A stretch of DNA of 64,000 nucleotides. It comes from Anoplolepis gracilipes. Its lineage: Eukaryota; Arthropoda; Insecta; Hymenoptera; Formicidae. The stretch spans positions 19,028,001 through 19,092,000 of the forward strand of contig NC_132971.1 in the NCBI RefSeq assembly GCF_047496725.1, read 5' to 3'. The stretch's first letter is position 1; each line of letters starts with the position of its first letter. Shown piece by piece: positions 35,650-46,570 of this stretch. The translations under genes were made by a program, and so were the position numbers. Below the pieces are notes generated by a model, which saw only the letters and a list, made by a program, of their open reading frames with translations, was not told where the DNA came from and ran no database searches.

Positions 35650-36307
35650 AATAATCTTTAGTTTTCAGTGAATGAATCACGACACCATTTTTCTGAACGA
35701 AGAATTTTATGTTCCAATTGGTTAATATAAGGAACGTAGGAAAACCAATAAGAACCCTGTGGACCCTGTTAAAAATACATTCTGCTCATGCGCAACCCTT
35801 AGAAGGAATATCAGAGGGTAGCTTAGTGGTAGGAAATGTCGCTACAATAGCGGAAGAGTATAAGATTGGTCTGATGGACGTAGTGTAAAAGGAGCGGGAG
35901 AAGTCCTCTTGTGAGAACACGGATGCTTAAGTGGGGGAGTCCTGCCGCATGACTCTGCCGGGCCGGAGTAAGACCCAACAGTTAAGGCTCACGCGTCGTA
36001 CTGGTAACTTACTCGGTCTGCTCGGCAAAGCGTTTTGGGCATACAATTTCATTTCGCGTACCGTGAACGAGATATGATTATATCACAACGACACAGGCAA
36101 CGTTTGCAGCTTGTTTCGGATTTTTCTTGCCAGTGATAGTGGTGGACTATGTTATTCTCGCGCGTGATCCGTCGATCGAATAAGTGCGTGTGTTGAGGAT
36201 GCTGATCGAGTGACACACAGTGCATTGGATGTACTTTGGATAGATTTACAAAAAAGTCCTCCCTTTGAAGCCGTAGAGACGATACCGATCCAAGTGCTAC
36301 TTTACAA
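35650..36307 (+). promoter_or_regulatory. GC-elevated island 8: candidate promoter plus untranslated first exon, or tRNA-derived SINE
   Basis: Two readings compete. As a promoter: CCAATTGG and ACCAATAAG (CCAAT-type) lie at about 35715-35750, CATGCGCA (NRF-1/Erect-wing half site) near 35790, and GCGGAAG (ETS-type) near 35850. A consensus-like donor ACAA|GTAAGTCG would end a + strand exon at 36307. As a SINE: TAGCTTAGTGG near 35820 matches a Pol III A box, followed by a short stem-loop (CGCT…AGCG), then GGTCTGATGG where a B box (GGTTCGANNCC) would be expected, poorly conserved. The longest + strand ATG frame is 41 codons (MTLPGRSKTQQLRL…, about 35950-36076). A 121-codon minus frame (36049-36414) has no recognisable domain. 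Confidence 0.35.
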
Positions 36308-36472
36308 GTAAGTCGACAGTTACTATCAAATATTATCACTTTTAGACAAACATGCTTTTGTACCACACTTAACATCATCTTTGATTTCCATGTTGATATG
36401 CGATATAAACACAAACAAGTATCACGTGAATTTTATAAACATACACTCATATACTCATACATTTATATATTT

Positions 36473-36507
<35 letters not shown>

Positions 36508-38949
36508 TTTTGATTGATAAGATTTATCAATCGCAAGGATGCCCGTTGTAATTGCATTTTGAAGCATCTCAACAGGTGTCTGGAAAGCAAGGGTGCAGCA
36601 CGTACGTGCGCGCAGACCAAGTTTCTCCGAACTAATGGCATACAATTGAAAAAAGCAATTTTTTTATAAAGAAATAAGTCGAAAATATGTAAAATAATTT
36701 CTTTTTTTATACTAAGTTTTTGAAAAAAATTATTTTAAAAATTGAAAAATATAATCTGTGTTTTTCTAAATGATTTCTCACAATTGATAATAGGCAATTT
36801 CAATAGTGATTATAGAAATATGTATAAAAGATATAAATTTTTTTATTGAAGAAATAAAAGTGGTATTTATGTGTTAACAGCCTCTAAATTTACAATTTAA
36901 TATAAGATCTTTTTGGATATTTTTTTCAAATTAAAAAAAAATAAATTTTATAAATTTCATAATTTTTTTATAAAATCTGTTTTTAAGAAAGTTTTGCATA
37001 AAAGAATTTTATGATATTTTATTTATTTTGGACTTATTTTTTTCATGAAAAATAATTTTTTTATCTTACCACGATTGAAATAACTGATATATGAATGAGT
37101 TACTATTATAATAATCTAATAATAAAATTAATCCTCCCGCGCGTAGTCACACTGGAGGTTTGAAGATACAGTCTGAAATTTCTTTGATATGAAAAAAGAG
37201 CGCAGTCTGACATTACTTCGAACATTTGATTTTAAAATCTTTATTGAATAATGTAGTAGATATTTTGAAAAGTAATTTTATTTTTTATCTGATTTTTTAA
37301 AGCCTAGAACAGTAAAAAAAACTTTGAGTTCAAAGACTCAGTGTATTTACGTAAGGTCAGAAAAACATGTGTGCTAATGAAGAATTGATATTTTTGTGAA
37401 GAAAAAAGGGAAAATATGAAAAACTGAAATTAAAAATTGATTGTGTAATATTATTGAATAATGGTACGATATCTCTAATGGAAATCATGCAACTGACATC
37501 ATTGAAAGTAAACCAATGATGCAATTTGTGTTATTGACATTGCGTCTGAATTTGCATAGAGAATATGGGTAAGAATACAGATTTTGAATTGAGAATACCA
37601 ATAAGCCCCAGTGATGGTGGTGTTCCATAATTTTACGAATCGGTTGTCGTCTAGTACTTCTTGTGCCACATACGTCACTTGAATTACCACGCTTTCTAAC
37701 GATAGAACTTCGTTCGCTACTCACGATAAGTAACCGTCTATTTGTGCGCACAAGTCGATAATTTTGTGACAGCATCGAATTGATCAGAGCCCATATCGCG
37801 CTTTCCGTTATCGTAAATCACACTTGAGACTAGGTCAAGTTTAGATTTAAATGTATTTGGAAATTCTAGAAGGGAGAGAGATTCTTTTAAAAAATGCTAT
37901 TACTAATCTTTAACCCAGTAAGAAGTCAAAGAGTCTAGAAATCTGACAATTAAAACTTGTATTAAAAGCGAGAAGATTTATTAATTTCTTAATCGAAATA
38001 AATAGATGAGCAGTTTTTATTTAAAGTAAAAATTATTTTTTATTTGCAAATAAAATTTTAGTTTCTATTTTCACATATTTTTTTATATTTTAATTAAATA
38101 TATTATATATTTGATTTTGTATATATTATATATTATATAAGTATATCTTTTATATAAAATAATATAAATTATGAAGACATCTCAAAATCTAAAAAAAGCC
38201 TATAAATTTTTTTCATAAAAAATCGAAATTATTGAAACTTAAATAAAAAAGCAAATAAGTCAAATAGTAATCTTTTTTGAGTTAAAAAAAAATTACCAGT
38301 TTTATATTGTTTTATAGTGCCTCTTATATTGTATTATACTGCCAATATTATATATTTTCATATTTTTTTTATTTTGAGAAGTATTGTACTGTTAAGGTTT
38401 GGCTTTAGAGGTCAGCATGTGTATAATAACGGAACTTAGAATTGATACTATAGAGAAGATTACTTGGTCAAAATTGGGTCGTAAAGAAGCGGTGCTTTTG
38501 ATAAAAAAAAAAATTTTAAATATATGCCCTAATGTTTTATATTTTTTAAAAGAAAAATATTTTATTAATATTTTGTCACAAATAATTTCAATGGCATTTA
38601 TTCTTGCGTCAATGTAGTTTTAAGAATATGAAAAGATTTCATATCTTTTGAGATTGTAAAATCTATTCGTTGGGATTTATTTTGAGTACATTTTCTCGAT
38701 TAATTTAAAATTAATTTTCACACAAATTCTATCCTTTTAAATATATTCTAAGATTCTGTTTCTACGACATGATATTACAAATGCGAGTTTGTCCGCACGA
38801 TAAACAAAATTTTGTAATACGCTATCTTTTCTTATCTCAGTCCACGTCATTTGAGACTTATTTAAATTTTTGTAAGTAAGAACACACAACTCTCTGTACA
38901 CATTCTACGGTATATCTGTATATTATCTTAGTGATTTTTGGGCAATTTA
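36308..38949. other. AT-rich DNA, nothing firmly assignable
   Basis: Contains (TA)n at 36475-36504. A slightly GC-richer patch at 37480-37800 has two overlapping minus-strand frames (96 and 63 codons). Neither has a recognisable domain, though this could be an old transposon fragment. Confidence 0.45.
36475..36504. repeat. (TA)n microsatellite
   Basis: Uninterrupted AT dinucleotide run followed by a T run. Confidence 0.95.
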
Positions 38950-39313
38950 CAAAAGCCAATTCACCTATTAAGTATTCGAGCACCGATGACGATGGCGTGA
39001 ACTATCTAAACTATGGCAATGACGACGACAGAGGCTGCTAAGTTTGCGGTGAAATTTCTCCGGAACGACTTCCTCGGCTGTTAGCTAGTGGGGATCCAAC
39101 TTGTTGCTCGAGGTTGTAGACATCTCGCAAGGCGGTTCGTTGCACCTCGATGCCAATCTACGACTTGGGACAATCTCAGTGTCAGGTCGTCGATTTCTAG
39201 TGGCGCATGTATTTTATGCAATGATTCTCTTCTATTCTATTATAGCTCGATTTCGATCAAGAATTATCTTTGCATGCGGCAGGGCAATTAATATTTTAAT
39301 AGAGAATCGATAG
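38950..39313 (+). promoter_or_regulatory. GC-elevated island 9, possible untranslated or internal exon
   Basis: Contains a 23-codon ATG frame (MAMTTTEAAKFAVKFLRNDF…) starting near 39013 and ending just before a longer frame. That longer frame is open without an ATG from about 39089 to 39313 and reads WGSNLLLEVVDISQGGSLHL… with fairly protein-like composition. A CAG|GTCGTC near 39187 would break it in phase 1, the phase the zinc-finger exon at 52529 needs. The donor is weak and the intron would be 13 kb, so this is only a possibility. Otherwise promoter-like. Confidence 0.25.
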
Positions 39314-40279
39314 AATCTTTTGTTAATCGCTAGGTCATATACTGCTAACAAATGGATAGTTGACTAGATATTTTTTTGTACACATATTCAGTTTGATAAT
39401 AATAATATTATCTGCTCAATTTTTTCACGTTTTACTAAATTGTCTGGCCCACTGAATGATAACGATAAAGATTTATCAGAAAATGTCCACATAGAGATAC
39501 ATAAGAATCGTTAGTCTTTGTTTCTCCAGCACTAGTATCTCTTTGTAAATAAGTAAAGTCGTAATAACAATATTATCGTGCTAGATTATTGCAGTTAGAT
39601 ATTCGTTCCGTTAAGACGGTTGAGCAAAATATGTCTCATATATTCTCCCGCAGACTTTTCATCACATAGTTAATGCAGCAGAACGAAGTCTCTATTTCTA
39701 TTCTATCTCTTTGACGAGTAATAATGCTCATTAGATTTGCTTGTAAAATATTTTACTAAAGTTTCTTCATCATACGCCAAATTATTCTCTATATTAACAT
39801 ATAAGATATTTGTATCGATATAGGAAATATTTTAAACATATAATAGAAAAATACTTTGTTTTACTATATAAATTATAAATTATGCTGGTATAAATGTTGA
39901 ATAACAAGACACTTAAAGAGAATTTTTTTGACGGAAGCGATTATAAGAATAATGAAATTTGAGAATCTAACATTAATAAAAGAAGTCACTTAATAATGGT
40001 ATATTATTAAAAAAACGTATTTAAATAATAAAATGTTAACATAAGCGTTTGAAATATATTCATAATTTTTTCTACGTTAAATATTCTATCATACTATATA
40101 TATATATTTAATATAATTAAATTAAAAAAAATAGATATATATAATTATGTACGTATATTTGTTTATAAAAGATAAATTTTCGGCGCACTTCTGATGGTCT
40201 CCTTAAAAAAATCACAATATGGCCAATTAAATTTTTAAATTTATATTATACGCTAATACGTAACAACCAATAAAGACAT
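39314..40279. other. AT-rich spacer, nothing assignable
   Basis: No gene, repeat array or structured element seen beyond simple AT-rich runs. Confidence 0.5.
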
Positions 40280-40760
40280 TGTTTTTTGTGGGTCAATTAC
40301 TTTGTCGACGTCGTTTCGTAAACGGTCGATGTAATTTTACAAAACAAAAAGAGAGAGAGAAAAAACCAGAGAAACATGAGAAAGAAATGGCGAGAAATAG
40401 AAGCAGAAAGGGAATGCGAGGTAGACAAGGAAAGAGAGAGGAAAGACGAGAGAGAGAAAAAGTAGCGCCGTTGTTGCGAGAGAAGGACGGCGGAACAACA
40501 GTATGGCGGGGTGTTCTCACTGTTGCAGCAGTGACTAGAGAGTAGGTCAGTGTACCACATTAACCGGTACTCCGACGAGAAGGTGGGGAGGTCTTCCGAC
40601 TCGTCGGTTCCGTAGAGGCTATAGATACCGCCTTTACCTCCACGGTCGCTCATGGTCGTCCATGGACGGCCATGTCTACGGGACTTCGCAGTGGTCGTCC
40701 GCGATCTTCACGGAGGTCGATGGATTTGCGGGGACCTTTATGTTCACCCATAAAAAAGCT
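40280..40760. promoter_or_regulatory. GC-elevated, GAGA-rich island 10
   Basis: GA-rich + strand tract (about 40340-40480) with many GAGAG cores, followed by GC-rich sequence with repeated GGTCGTCC/CATGG motifs near 40650-40700. Frames are open on both strands. A minus ATG frame starts at 40653 (MSDRGGKGGIYSLYGTDESE…) but becomes Ser/Leu/Phe low complexity across the GA tract. A donor-like GGAG|GTAAAG lies early in that minus frame, so a short minus-strand first exon is conceivable. GAGA content favours a promoter. Confidence 0.35.
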
Positions 40761-41079
40761 CGTGTATGAAAACGTGTACATAACTGATGATGTCCATTGT
40801 GAATCTTTTTTTTGTAAAAATTCTTGTAATCTGTTTTATTCACTCTTTCTACCTGCTTTTAAATTTTTAAAAGCATAGCTTATAAATTTAAAGCTGCAGA
40901 CAAGAATAAGAAAAAATATAAAAAATTGAAGAAAACGAGAAAAAGAAGTTAAACAAATATTTGACATTTTAACCTTCTAGACTATAGTTAATTAGACTGC
41001 ATTTTTTATAAGCTATTCCAGTTTTTAGACTTGTATGTTATTTGGTCCGATATTGATCTATAAATCTCTGAAATTTTCT

Positions 41080-41169
41080 AATAATGCGCTCGGAGATTTG
41101 CTTCGTATGTACGCTACTTGTCCTTGCAGCGAAAGTGCTATGAAATGTCGATAGACCAGTGTTGTTTCG
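41080..41169 (+). promoter_or_regulatory. Upstream part of GC-elevated island 11
   Basis: Sequence of raised GC leading into the small ORF at 41170. It would serve as its 5' UTR or promoter if that ORF is expressed. No TATA box is evident. Confidence 0.25.
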
Positions 41170-41343
41170 ATGGCTCAACCGCAGCTATGCGAATGTCCAC
41201 CAATCCGCGCCTACTTCCTCAACATCGTCTCTGTCCTCATCGTCTTTAACCTTTACCTTAAGGGTCGTCGCACTTTCTCCGACGACGGAGCGGTGCCAGG
41301 TTGCCTCGCGTACGCATCTATATACGTATCGAGCCACGACTAG
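41170..41343 (+). CDS. Candidate single-pass membrane microprotein, 57 aa, unrecognised
   Basis: An ATG at 41170 opens a 57-codon frame ended by TAG at 41341-41343. The product starts MAQPQLCECPPIRAY, has one strongly hydrophobic segment at about residues 14-30 (FLNIVSVLIVFNLYL), then basic KGRR, then a polar tail ending in YVSSHD. Codons across the hydrophobic stretch end mostly in C (TAC TTC CTC AAC ATC GTC), unlike the AT-rich flanks, as in translated insect genes. The segment followed by KGRR suggests a tail inside the cytosol. An overlapping frame is also open for 64 codons from a non-ATG start and is Ser/Thr-rich, so stop-poor DNA remains an alternative. It resembles no microprotein family that I know well. 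Confidence 0.35.
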   Translation: MAQPQLCECPPIRAYFLNIVSVLIVFNLYLKGRRTFSDDGAVPGCLAYASIYVSSHD

Positions 41344-43479
41344 ATCTTTTTGACATCACAGTCAGCCAAAGGTCGGCTTCAATAACAGATAATACGATCA
41401 AGATCTTCGAGAAGAAATTCGTCGCGTAAACATAATATAATCACGATTCCTCGAGTCTTTTCACAAACAAAATTATTGATTTTGAAATATTATCAATTTT
41501 CTGGACTTGATTTGATCTTAAAATTTGATCGTAAAATAACTTTGATCAATTTTTTTGCTGATTTTAATTTAACAAGAGTAATATGTAAATTTCCAGATTA
41601 ATAATATCGTAAAATGCTATAACAATTCTTTTGCACGTATATATTGGTTAATATTCAAGTGTTAATTATTATAAAATATAATATGTTATAAGTTCTATAT
41701 ATTAGAAAAATTTTTTGTTGAAAATTTTTAGCAAGAGAAGCAAATGTCAACGGTCAGATACCTGTATCGAAAAGAGGTCACACACTTTCTAGGGTAGATT
41801 ATATTAAATTCAAAGTATGATTTTACTGAATTATACTGTTCTGTACATATATATGTATTTATGTATATTATTCTTATTTATCAAAATTCACGCTATCAAA
41901 AAATTTGATAACATAAATTTTAAGACTTTATTAAAAATCTATCGTTTCATTATTTAAGATTTATCATCAAAATTAAGTGCCAAGTTTTCAAAATAACGCA
42001 AGGATAAAGAATTTCTTTTTTTCTTTTATTTTTATTTCTATTCTTTTGTCAATAGAACTTCAAAGAATTTATATGTCTCTATAGAATACCTTTGGATACC
42101 ATGCTAAGATATTTATGAGAAATTGGAAATAAAAAGAAATTTAAAAAAAGTTATATTACCTAATAAAATGGTACACAATTAAAATGACATACAATGAATC
42201 TCATTACATTTCCTCTTTTTTTAACATTTTTTTATCACCTAATATATCATGTCTGTATTCTTCTATTTTTTTTTATTCCACTTCAATTTTTATAAAAATC
42301 TTTACGAATATTGACAAAAGATATAAGAAAAGACATTTTCAATTTACGTATAGTTTTACAGATAATTTCATTTTACGGAATCCTAATCAAATATTGAATT
42401 CTAAATTACTCATGAAACATTAAAAGTCATTTATAGTATCTATTAATATATGCAATCAGTCAGAAATTAGCTAGAATATTTTCTGCTCATTTTCCAGAAA
42501 ATGAGACAAGTACCTAGATAAATGTGCTTATCTGAAATCATAATGCTCTGATGTTTGATTAAAGATACTTTATCGACTTGTGCAAATTGACGTGTTTCGA
42601 AAATTGTAGAATAGTAATCGATAGTCGAATTAATTAAAAATGTGGTAATATTTATAGCATTTTTCATTTGCTCATACATGACAATCGGTATTTACAGAGT
42701 ACTACTAATAACCCGTTAAAAATAACAACTCTCAAATATACCGTTATAATAGATAAAAGATAATACCCTCATTTAGTTGATCTATTTTGTAAGGAATTCA
42801 TGCTAAAGTATCGCGGCGATACAATCGATCAATGCATATACTAATATCATTTGTATTCCTGTGCAAAAACACATTCTAAAAATGTTTCTTTATTATCTCT
42901 AGATTTTTCATTAATTTTTTATTATTAGCACATAAAATAAAATTAAAAAAAGATATAATTTCCTATGCTCCTATTTCTTATGTTTTAATATCCGATATGT
43001 CTGACTTAAACGTCTGTTTTCTACTTATAAATTAAATAATTTTTTTATTTGTGAATATAATCAGCAGATTATATCTTTCTTTGTTCCAATATTTTTATTT
43101 TTAATTGTGTCATTATAAGATTTTTTATTACTTTGAATTATTTAATTAATAAATGCAATCTGCAATTTGAGATACGCGAAAACTCTCTTTTCTTTATAAA
43201 TTTTTTTTGTGTTATTGATACCTTACAATATTCGTAAATTGTTTTAATTGTTACATTATTATTCCATTAAATATTATTGTGACGATCACGATAAATATTA
43301 AAAATAATATAATATGTAATTCAGTCTTTTAATTCCTTAAGAGAAAAAAATAATTAATTAGTTCTACAAAAAAAAAAAAAAGAAAAATTTAATCTATAAT
43401 CTGAAATTCAAAACGCTGAAACATTAAAGAAACGGTAATAATTTCCGCATTAATGAAAAAAGAAAACGACATTAAAAAA
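41344..43479. other. AT-rich DNA, nothing assignable
   Basis: No credible gene. The frames at 42184-42423 (+) and 42467-42679 (-) are Phe/Ser/Ile- and Ile/Thr-rich, without domains. Confidence 0.5.
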
Positions 43480-44040
43480 AAAGCGCGTTAAGCGAGTCTA
43501 TTGGGAACGGACGAACGCGTTGTCCGTCGCTGCTGCGTAACGAGGCGAAAAGATCCATTCCGCGTACAGCCGGACACGGAAGTATGGAAATGAATTTCAC
43601 GTTTGGTCGCGTCTGGTTCTGCGTGTGCGGTGTGTGGGTCACGGGTACCGAGCGGTTCCCAACCGGTCGTCCGCCAACGAGGTGCGCGAGGACGAAGACG
43701 CTCTCGCGCGAGCATGACTCGTTTGTACGATGTAGGTCATTCACGGGGAACCGCGTTTCGCACGCGCCATTTTTCGTAACGAAAAGGAAAGCCGTGATTG
43801 TGTGCGTGTGTATGCATGTATATATCGCTCTGCTCGGCTGCCTCGTACGCTTAGCAAAATCTGACTGGTCTTGCGTAGGCCTCCCGAGCTTCTCGGCTAC
43901 CCGGTAACGGTGCCTCGACCTACTTCCGTTCTCCAGTATACGTGCCGATATAGTTTAGCCGGGCATAGTCATCGCACGAACAAGTGTGCCGCGCGTTGCG
44001 CGCCGCGTCTCTTCCGGCTGCTTGTGGGATGATACAGAGA
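43480..44040. promoter_or_regulatory. GC-elevated island 12, left copy of a duplicated module
   Basis: Strong GC rise. Several frames are open on both strands and none is convincing. Contains the left copy (43745-43930) of a duplicated module that includes CGCGCCATTTTT, whose GCCAT core fits a YY1/Pleiohomeotic site (family knowledge). Most likely a promoter or Polycomb-type regulatory element; function inferred. Confidence 0.4.
43745..43930 (+). repeat. Duplicated promoter-like module, copy A
   Basis: The first block (43745-43793) matches 44381-44429 at about 43 of 49 positions by eye (…CGCACGCGCCATTTTTC… then AACGAAAAGGAAAGCC). The second block (from about 43856) matches from about 44439 onward (AAAATC…TTGCGTAGGC…GGCT…TAACGGTGC). 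The spacer in copy A is longer because of an inserted TG-rich tract. Confidence 0.75.
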
Positions 44041-44239
44041 TTAAAATTCAATTTCAAATTGACTTTTTTGGGCGCGAAAAAATTACTGTAAGTAAAAAAA
44101 TACAACAAATTAGAGCTCATTAAAAATAAAACAATTCAAAAAGAATTTGTAAATTCAAACTCTAGAAATTCTACCGCAAATATAAAAACATAAATATATC
44201 TACTGACAATGAGTAATAGGCGTATACTTATATCGAAAA

Positions 44240-44770
44240 AATGCGGATGTTAATTCGTAAGAGAGACAGGAAAGACGATAGCGCGACGCGGTAGATCGTC
44301 ACGTGCGAGCAAGTGCGGGCGCGCGCGGGAATCGCGAGGAAAATCGCACGCATGGTCGCTCGCGTAGAAGTGGGTCGGCGCGGAAACCGCGGCTCGCACG
44401 CGCCATTTTTCACAACGAAAAGGAAAGCCATTCGGGCAAAATCAAGTCGATTTGCGTAGGCTTCGGCCGTGCAGCCGGCTGTAACGGTGCTCCGGCCTAC
44501 TTCGGCCGCCCCACTGCGTCGCGGCTTGGGGCGCGAGGCGCGAGCGCGGTATGGTTTCGGCGTGTAGTCACGGCACGGATATTCGCGAGCGGCGCGGCGG
44601 CCCCCGACGGACTCGTGCCCCCCCCCCCCCCGACACGGGCCCGATGAGTGGACGGGCAGACGGACGGACGGACGGATGGAATGATGCAGGTATCTCCGCG
44701 TGCACGCGGGTACACGTGTACACGAAATGCGTGATCGCGTACCAATGGATGGTCATTTCATTCTGTTCAT
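44240..44770. promoter_or_regulatory. GC-elevated island 13, right copy of the duplicated module
   Basis: The most GC-rich part of the window, including a run of about 13 C near 44619-44631 and a (GGAC)n tract near 44655-44680. Open frames exist on both strands because stops are rare. None is favoured. Contains module copy B. Ends shortly before a 30-T run. Confidence 0.4.
44381..44512 (+). repeat. Duplicated promoter-like module, copy B
   Basis: Counterpart of 43745-43930, with the same order of blocks and the same orientation, about 636 bases downstream. Confidence 0.75.
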
Positions 44771-44814
44771 GACGCGCTATTAAAAAATTTCCTTTTTTCA
44801 AAGAAATTATAAAT

Positions 44815-44815
<1 letters not shown>

Positions 44816-44845
<30 letters not shown>
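44816..44845. repeat. Poly(T) tract, 30 T
   Basis: Uninterrupted run of 30 T directly downstream of the GC-rich island. On the minus strand it would be a poly(A) tail-like run, but no retroposed body is recognised. Confidence 0.9.
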
Positions 44846-44849
<4 letters not shown>

Positions 44850-45779
44850 CCAAAGAAATATCTTACATTTATATTGAGATTGATGACACAACATTTTTTA
44901 AAATGAAAATAGATTTGTGATCGATCTCTTAAAATATCTTTTGTTACATGCGAAATATTTAGGTCAATTATTTATTTATTTAGTTCACATTTTATATTTA
45001 TATTTATGAACGGAAAGATATTTTTGTTGTACGATTATTAGAATAGAAACAATTGCTAATGGGTGATCTTCTGTATCCTAAATTAGATTGTAATTATCAA
45101 TTAAACGCTGATTCAAAACTTGACAAAAACTCTAAATTTTGTAAAACAGAAATTAAAAACAAACGAGAAAATGAAACAAATAAAGATAAATGTGCTTGTT
45201 CTATTTACAAATAAAAAAAATATTTTAACTTATAAAATATTAAGTAGAATATAAACATTATGAGTCTGGCATTCTAAATTTATGTCGGGAGAACTACATG
45301 TTGTAGGATGTTGAGAAATGTCGCGATAAATTTTACATATCTTGATAATATACGATGAGTTTTGTTTAAATACTTTTCTTAAAGGTCAGGATCATATACG
45401 GCAATTATTATTAATTTAATAATTATACTTATTGTTAATATTATTGTATTATTAAAATATTATATTTTATAATTATTTCATTATTATTTTATTGCAAGTT
45501 CTATATAAGTTTATCATCAATTAAAGAAATTAAAAAAATAAATAAATAAGTTTATGTTACATGAAATTTTCAAATATACAATATATATATATATATATAT
45601 TTTTTTTTTAAACGTGTATATAAAATGATCTTAGGAGCATCTTCAATTTATACATTATGTCATCCTACATAATGCAATGCTGCGACAGACAATAAAAAAT
45701 AATCTCAAAATCCCCGATAAAAAATAGAAAAAAAGAATTATAAGTAAGCACATCAGAATGTTTTGCGCAGTAGTGTAAT
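44846..45779. other. AT-rich spacer, nothing assignable
   Basis: No gene seen. Includes a short (TA)n plus poly(T) near 45580-45609. Confidence 0.5.
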
Positions 45780-46237
45780 GCCGCATTAAATTTGAAAGAA
45801 GGAGAGACGTGTTTCTTCGTATGTGCCTTCGTAAACACAGAGCAGAGTCGTAAACATCAAACGACTCCGCGCAGCTACGGCCGAATTTGTCGCGTCGCAC
45901 GGATACCTGGTGATCCCATTGATAAGTAGCTCACTGAAACATTGTCGTAGGCCCGAAAAAGCAGGCCCGATCGATCGTTGCTCGCGGGCCCACCACGCGA
46001 TCGTGCGAGGCACGTCCGCGCCATTGGATAACGGTACACGGTAACACGTCATGGCGAGAGGACCCCCCCATCCACCCGCTTTATGAGTCTCGGGGGGCCG
46101 GCGGCGACGGTGGGAGAACCAACTCTGAAGCGTTTACCGTCGACCGTTTACATTTGACAAGGACGGACTCTAACCGACGACAAGGACGGACTCGACGCCG
46201 AAGTTGAGCGCAAAGAGCGAGGTTTGCAAGAGGAGTA

Positions 46238-46299
<62 letters not shown>

Positions 46300-46570
46300 G
46301 GTGGTGCTTGCAGGAGCGACAGATACTACCAAGACGGCGAGGCCGATATGCATGTTTCTCATGACGTGCTTCCGCGACCACGCGGATATGTCAATCGGAA
46401 CAGAAAGAAGAAAGGATATCAAATTTAAGCTTTTCGTACAGCAGGATGTGAGCAATGAAGGACGCGTGAATAGAATGAATATCCTCTTGGAAGTCGTAGT
46501 CTGGCAGGTGGATATGACAGTTTATCGATTGTCATGCAGCAACAGCTGTAAAAATCCGGAAGAGAATTAA
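45780..46570. promoter_or_regulatory. GC-elevated island 14 with (ATG)n(GTG)n tract; candidate 5' exon
   Basis: A long GC-elevated block about 6 kb ahead of the zinc-finger exon. The trinucleotide tract keeps all frames open: + strand Met16-Val7 (46238-46570, 110 codons, ending …LLEVVVWQVDM…) or Asp15-Gly7, and minus strand poly-His or Thr/Ile. Donor-like CTGGCAG|GTGGAT near 46505 would end a + strand exon in phase 0, which does not fit the phase needed by the exon at 52529. It is best read as an untranslated or promoter region, but a coding first exon cannot be excluded. Confidence 0.35.
46238..46306. repeat. (ATG)16(GTG)7 trinucleotide repeat
   Basis: Sixteen ATG units followed by seven GTG units without interruption. 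Confidence 0.95.

Noticed and set aside
36049..36414. 121-codon minus-strand frame
   Set aside because: Lies over a GC-elevated island whose + strand looks like a promoter or first exon. No domain recognised, Cys/His spacing does not form a zinc finger.
37485..37775. Minus-strand 96-codon frame in a GC-richer patch
   Set aside because: Two overlapping frames, neither with a transposase or other signature that I could confirm.
46081..46455. Minus-strand frame of 124 codons with a signal-peptide-like start and Thr/Ile runs, and a poly-His frame
   Set aside because: All frames stay open because of the trinucleotide repeat; no frame is favoured by composition outside the repeat.
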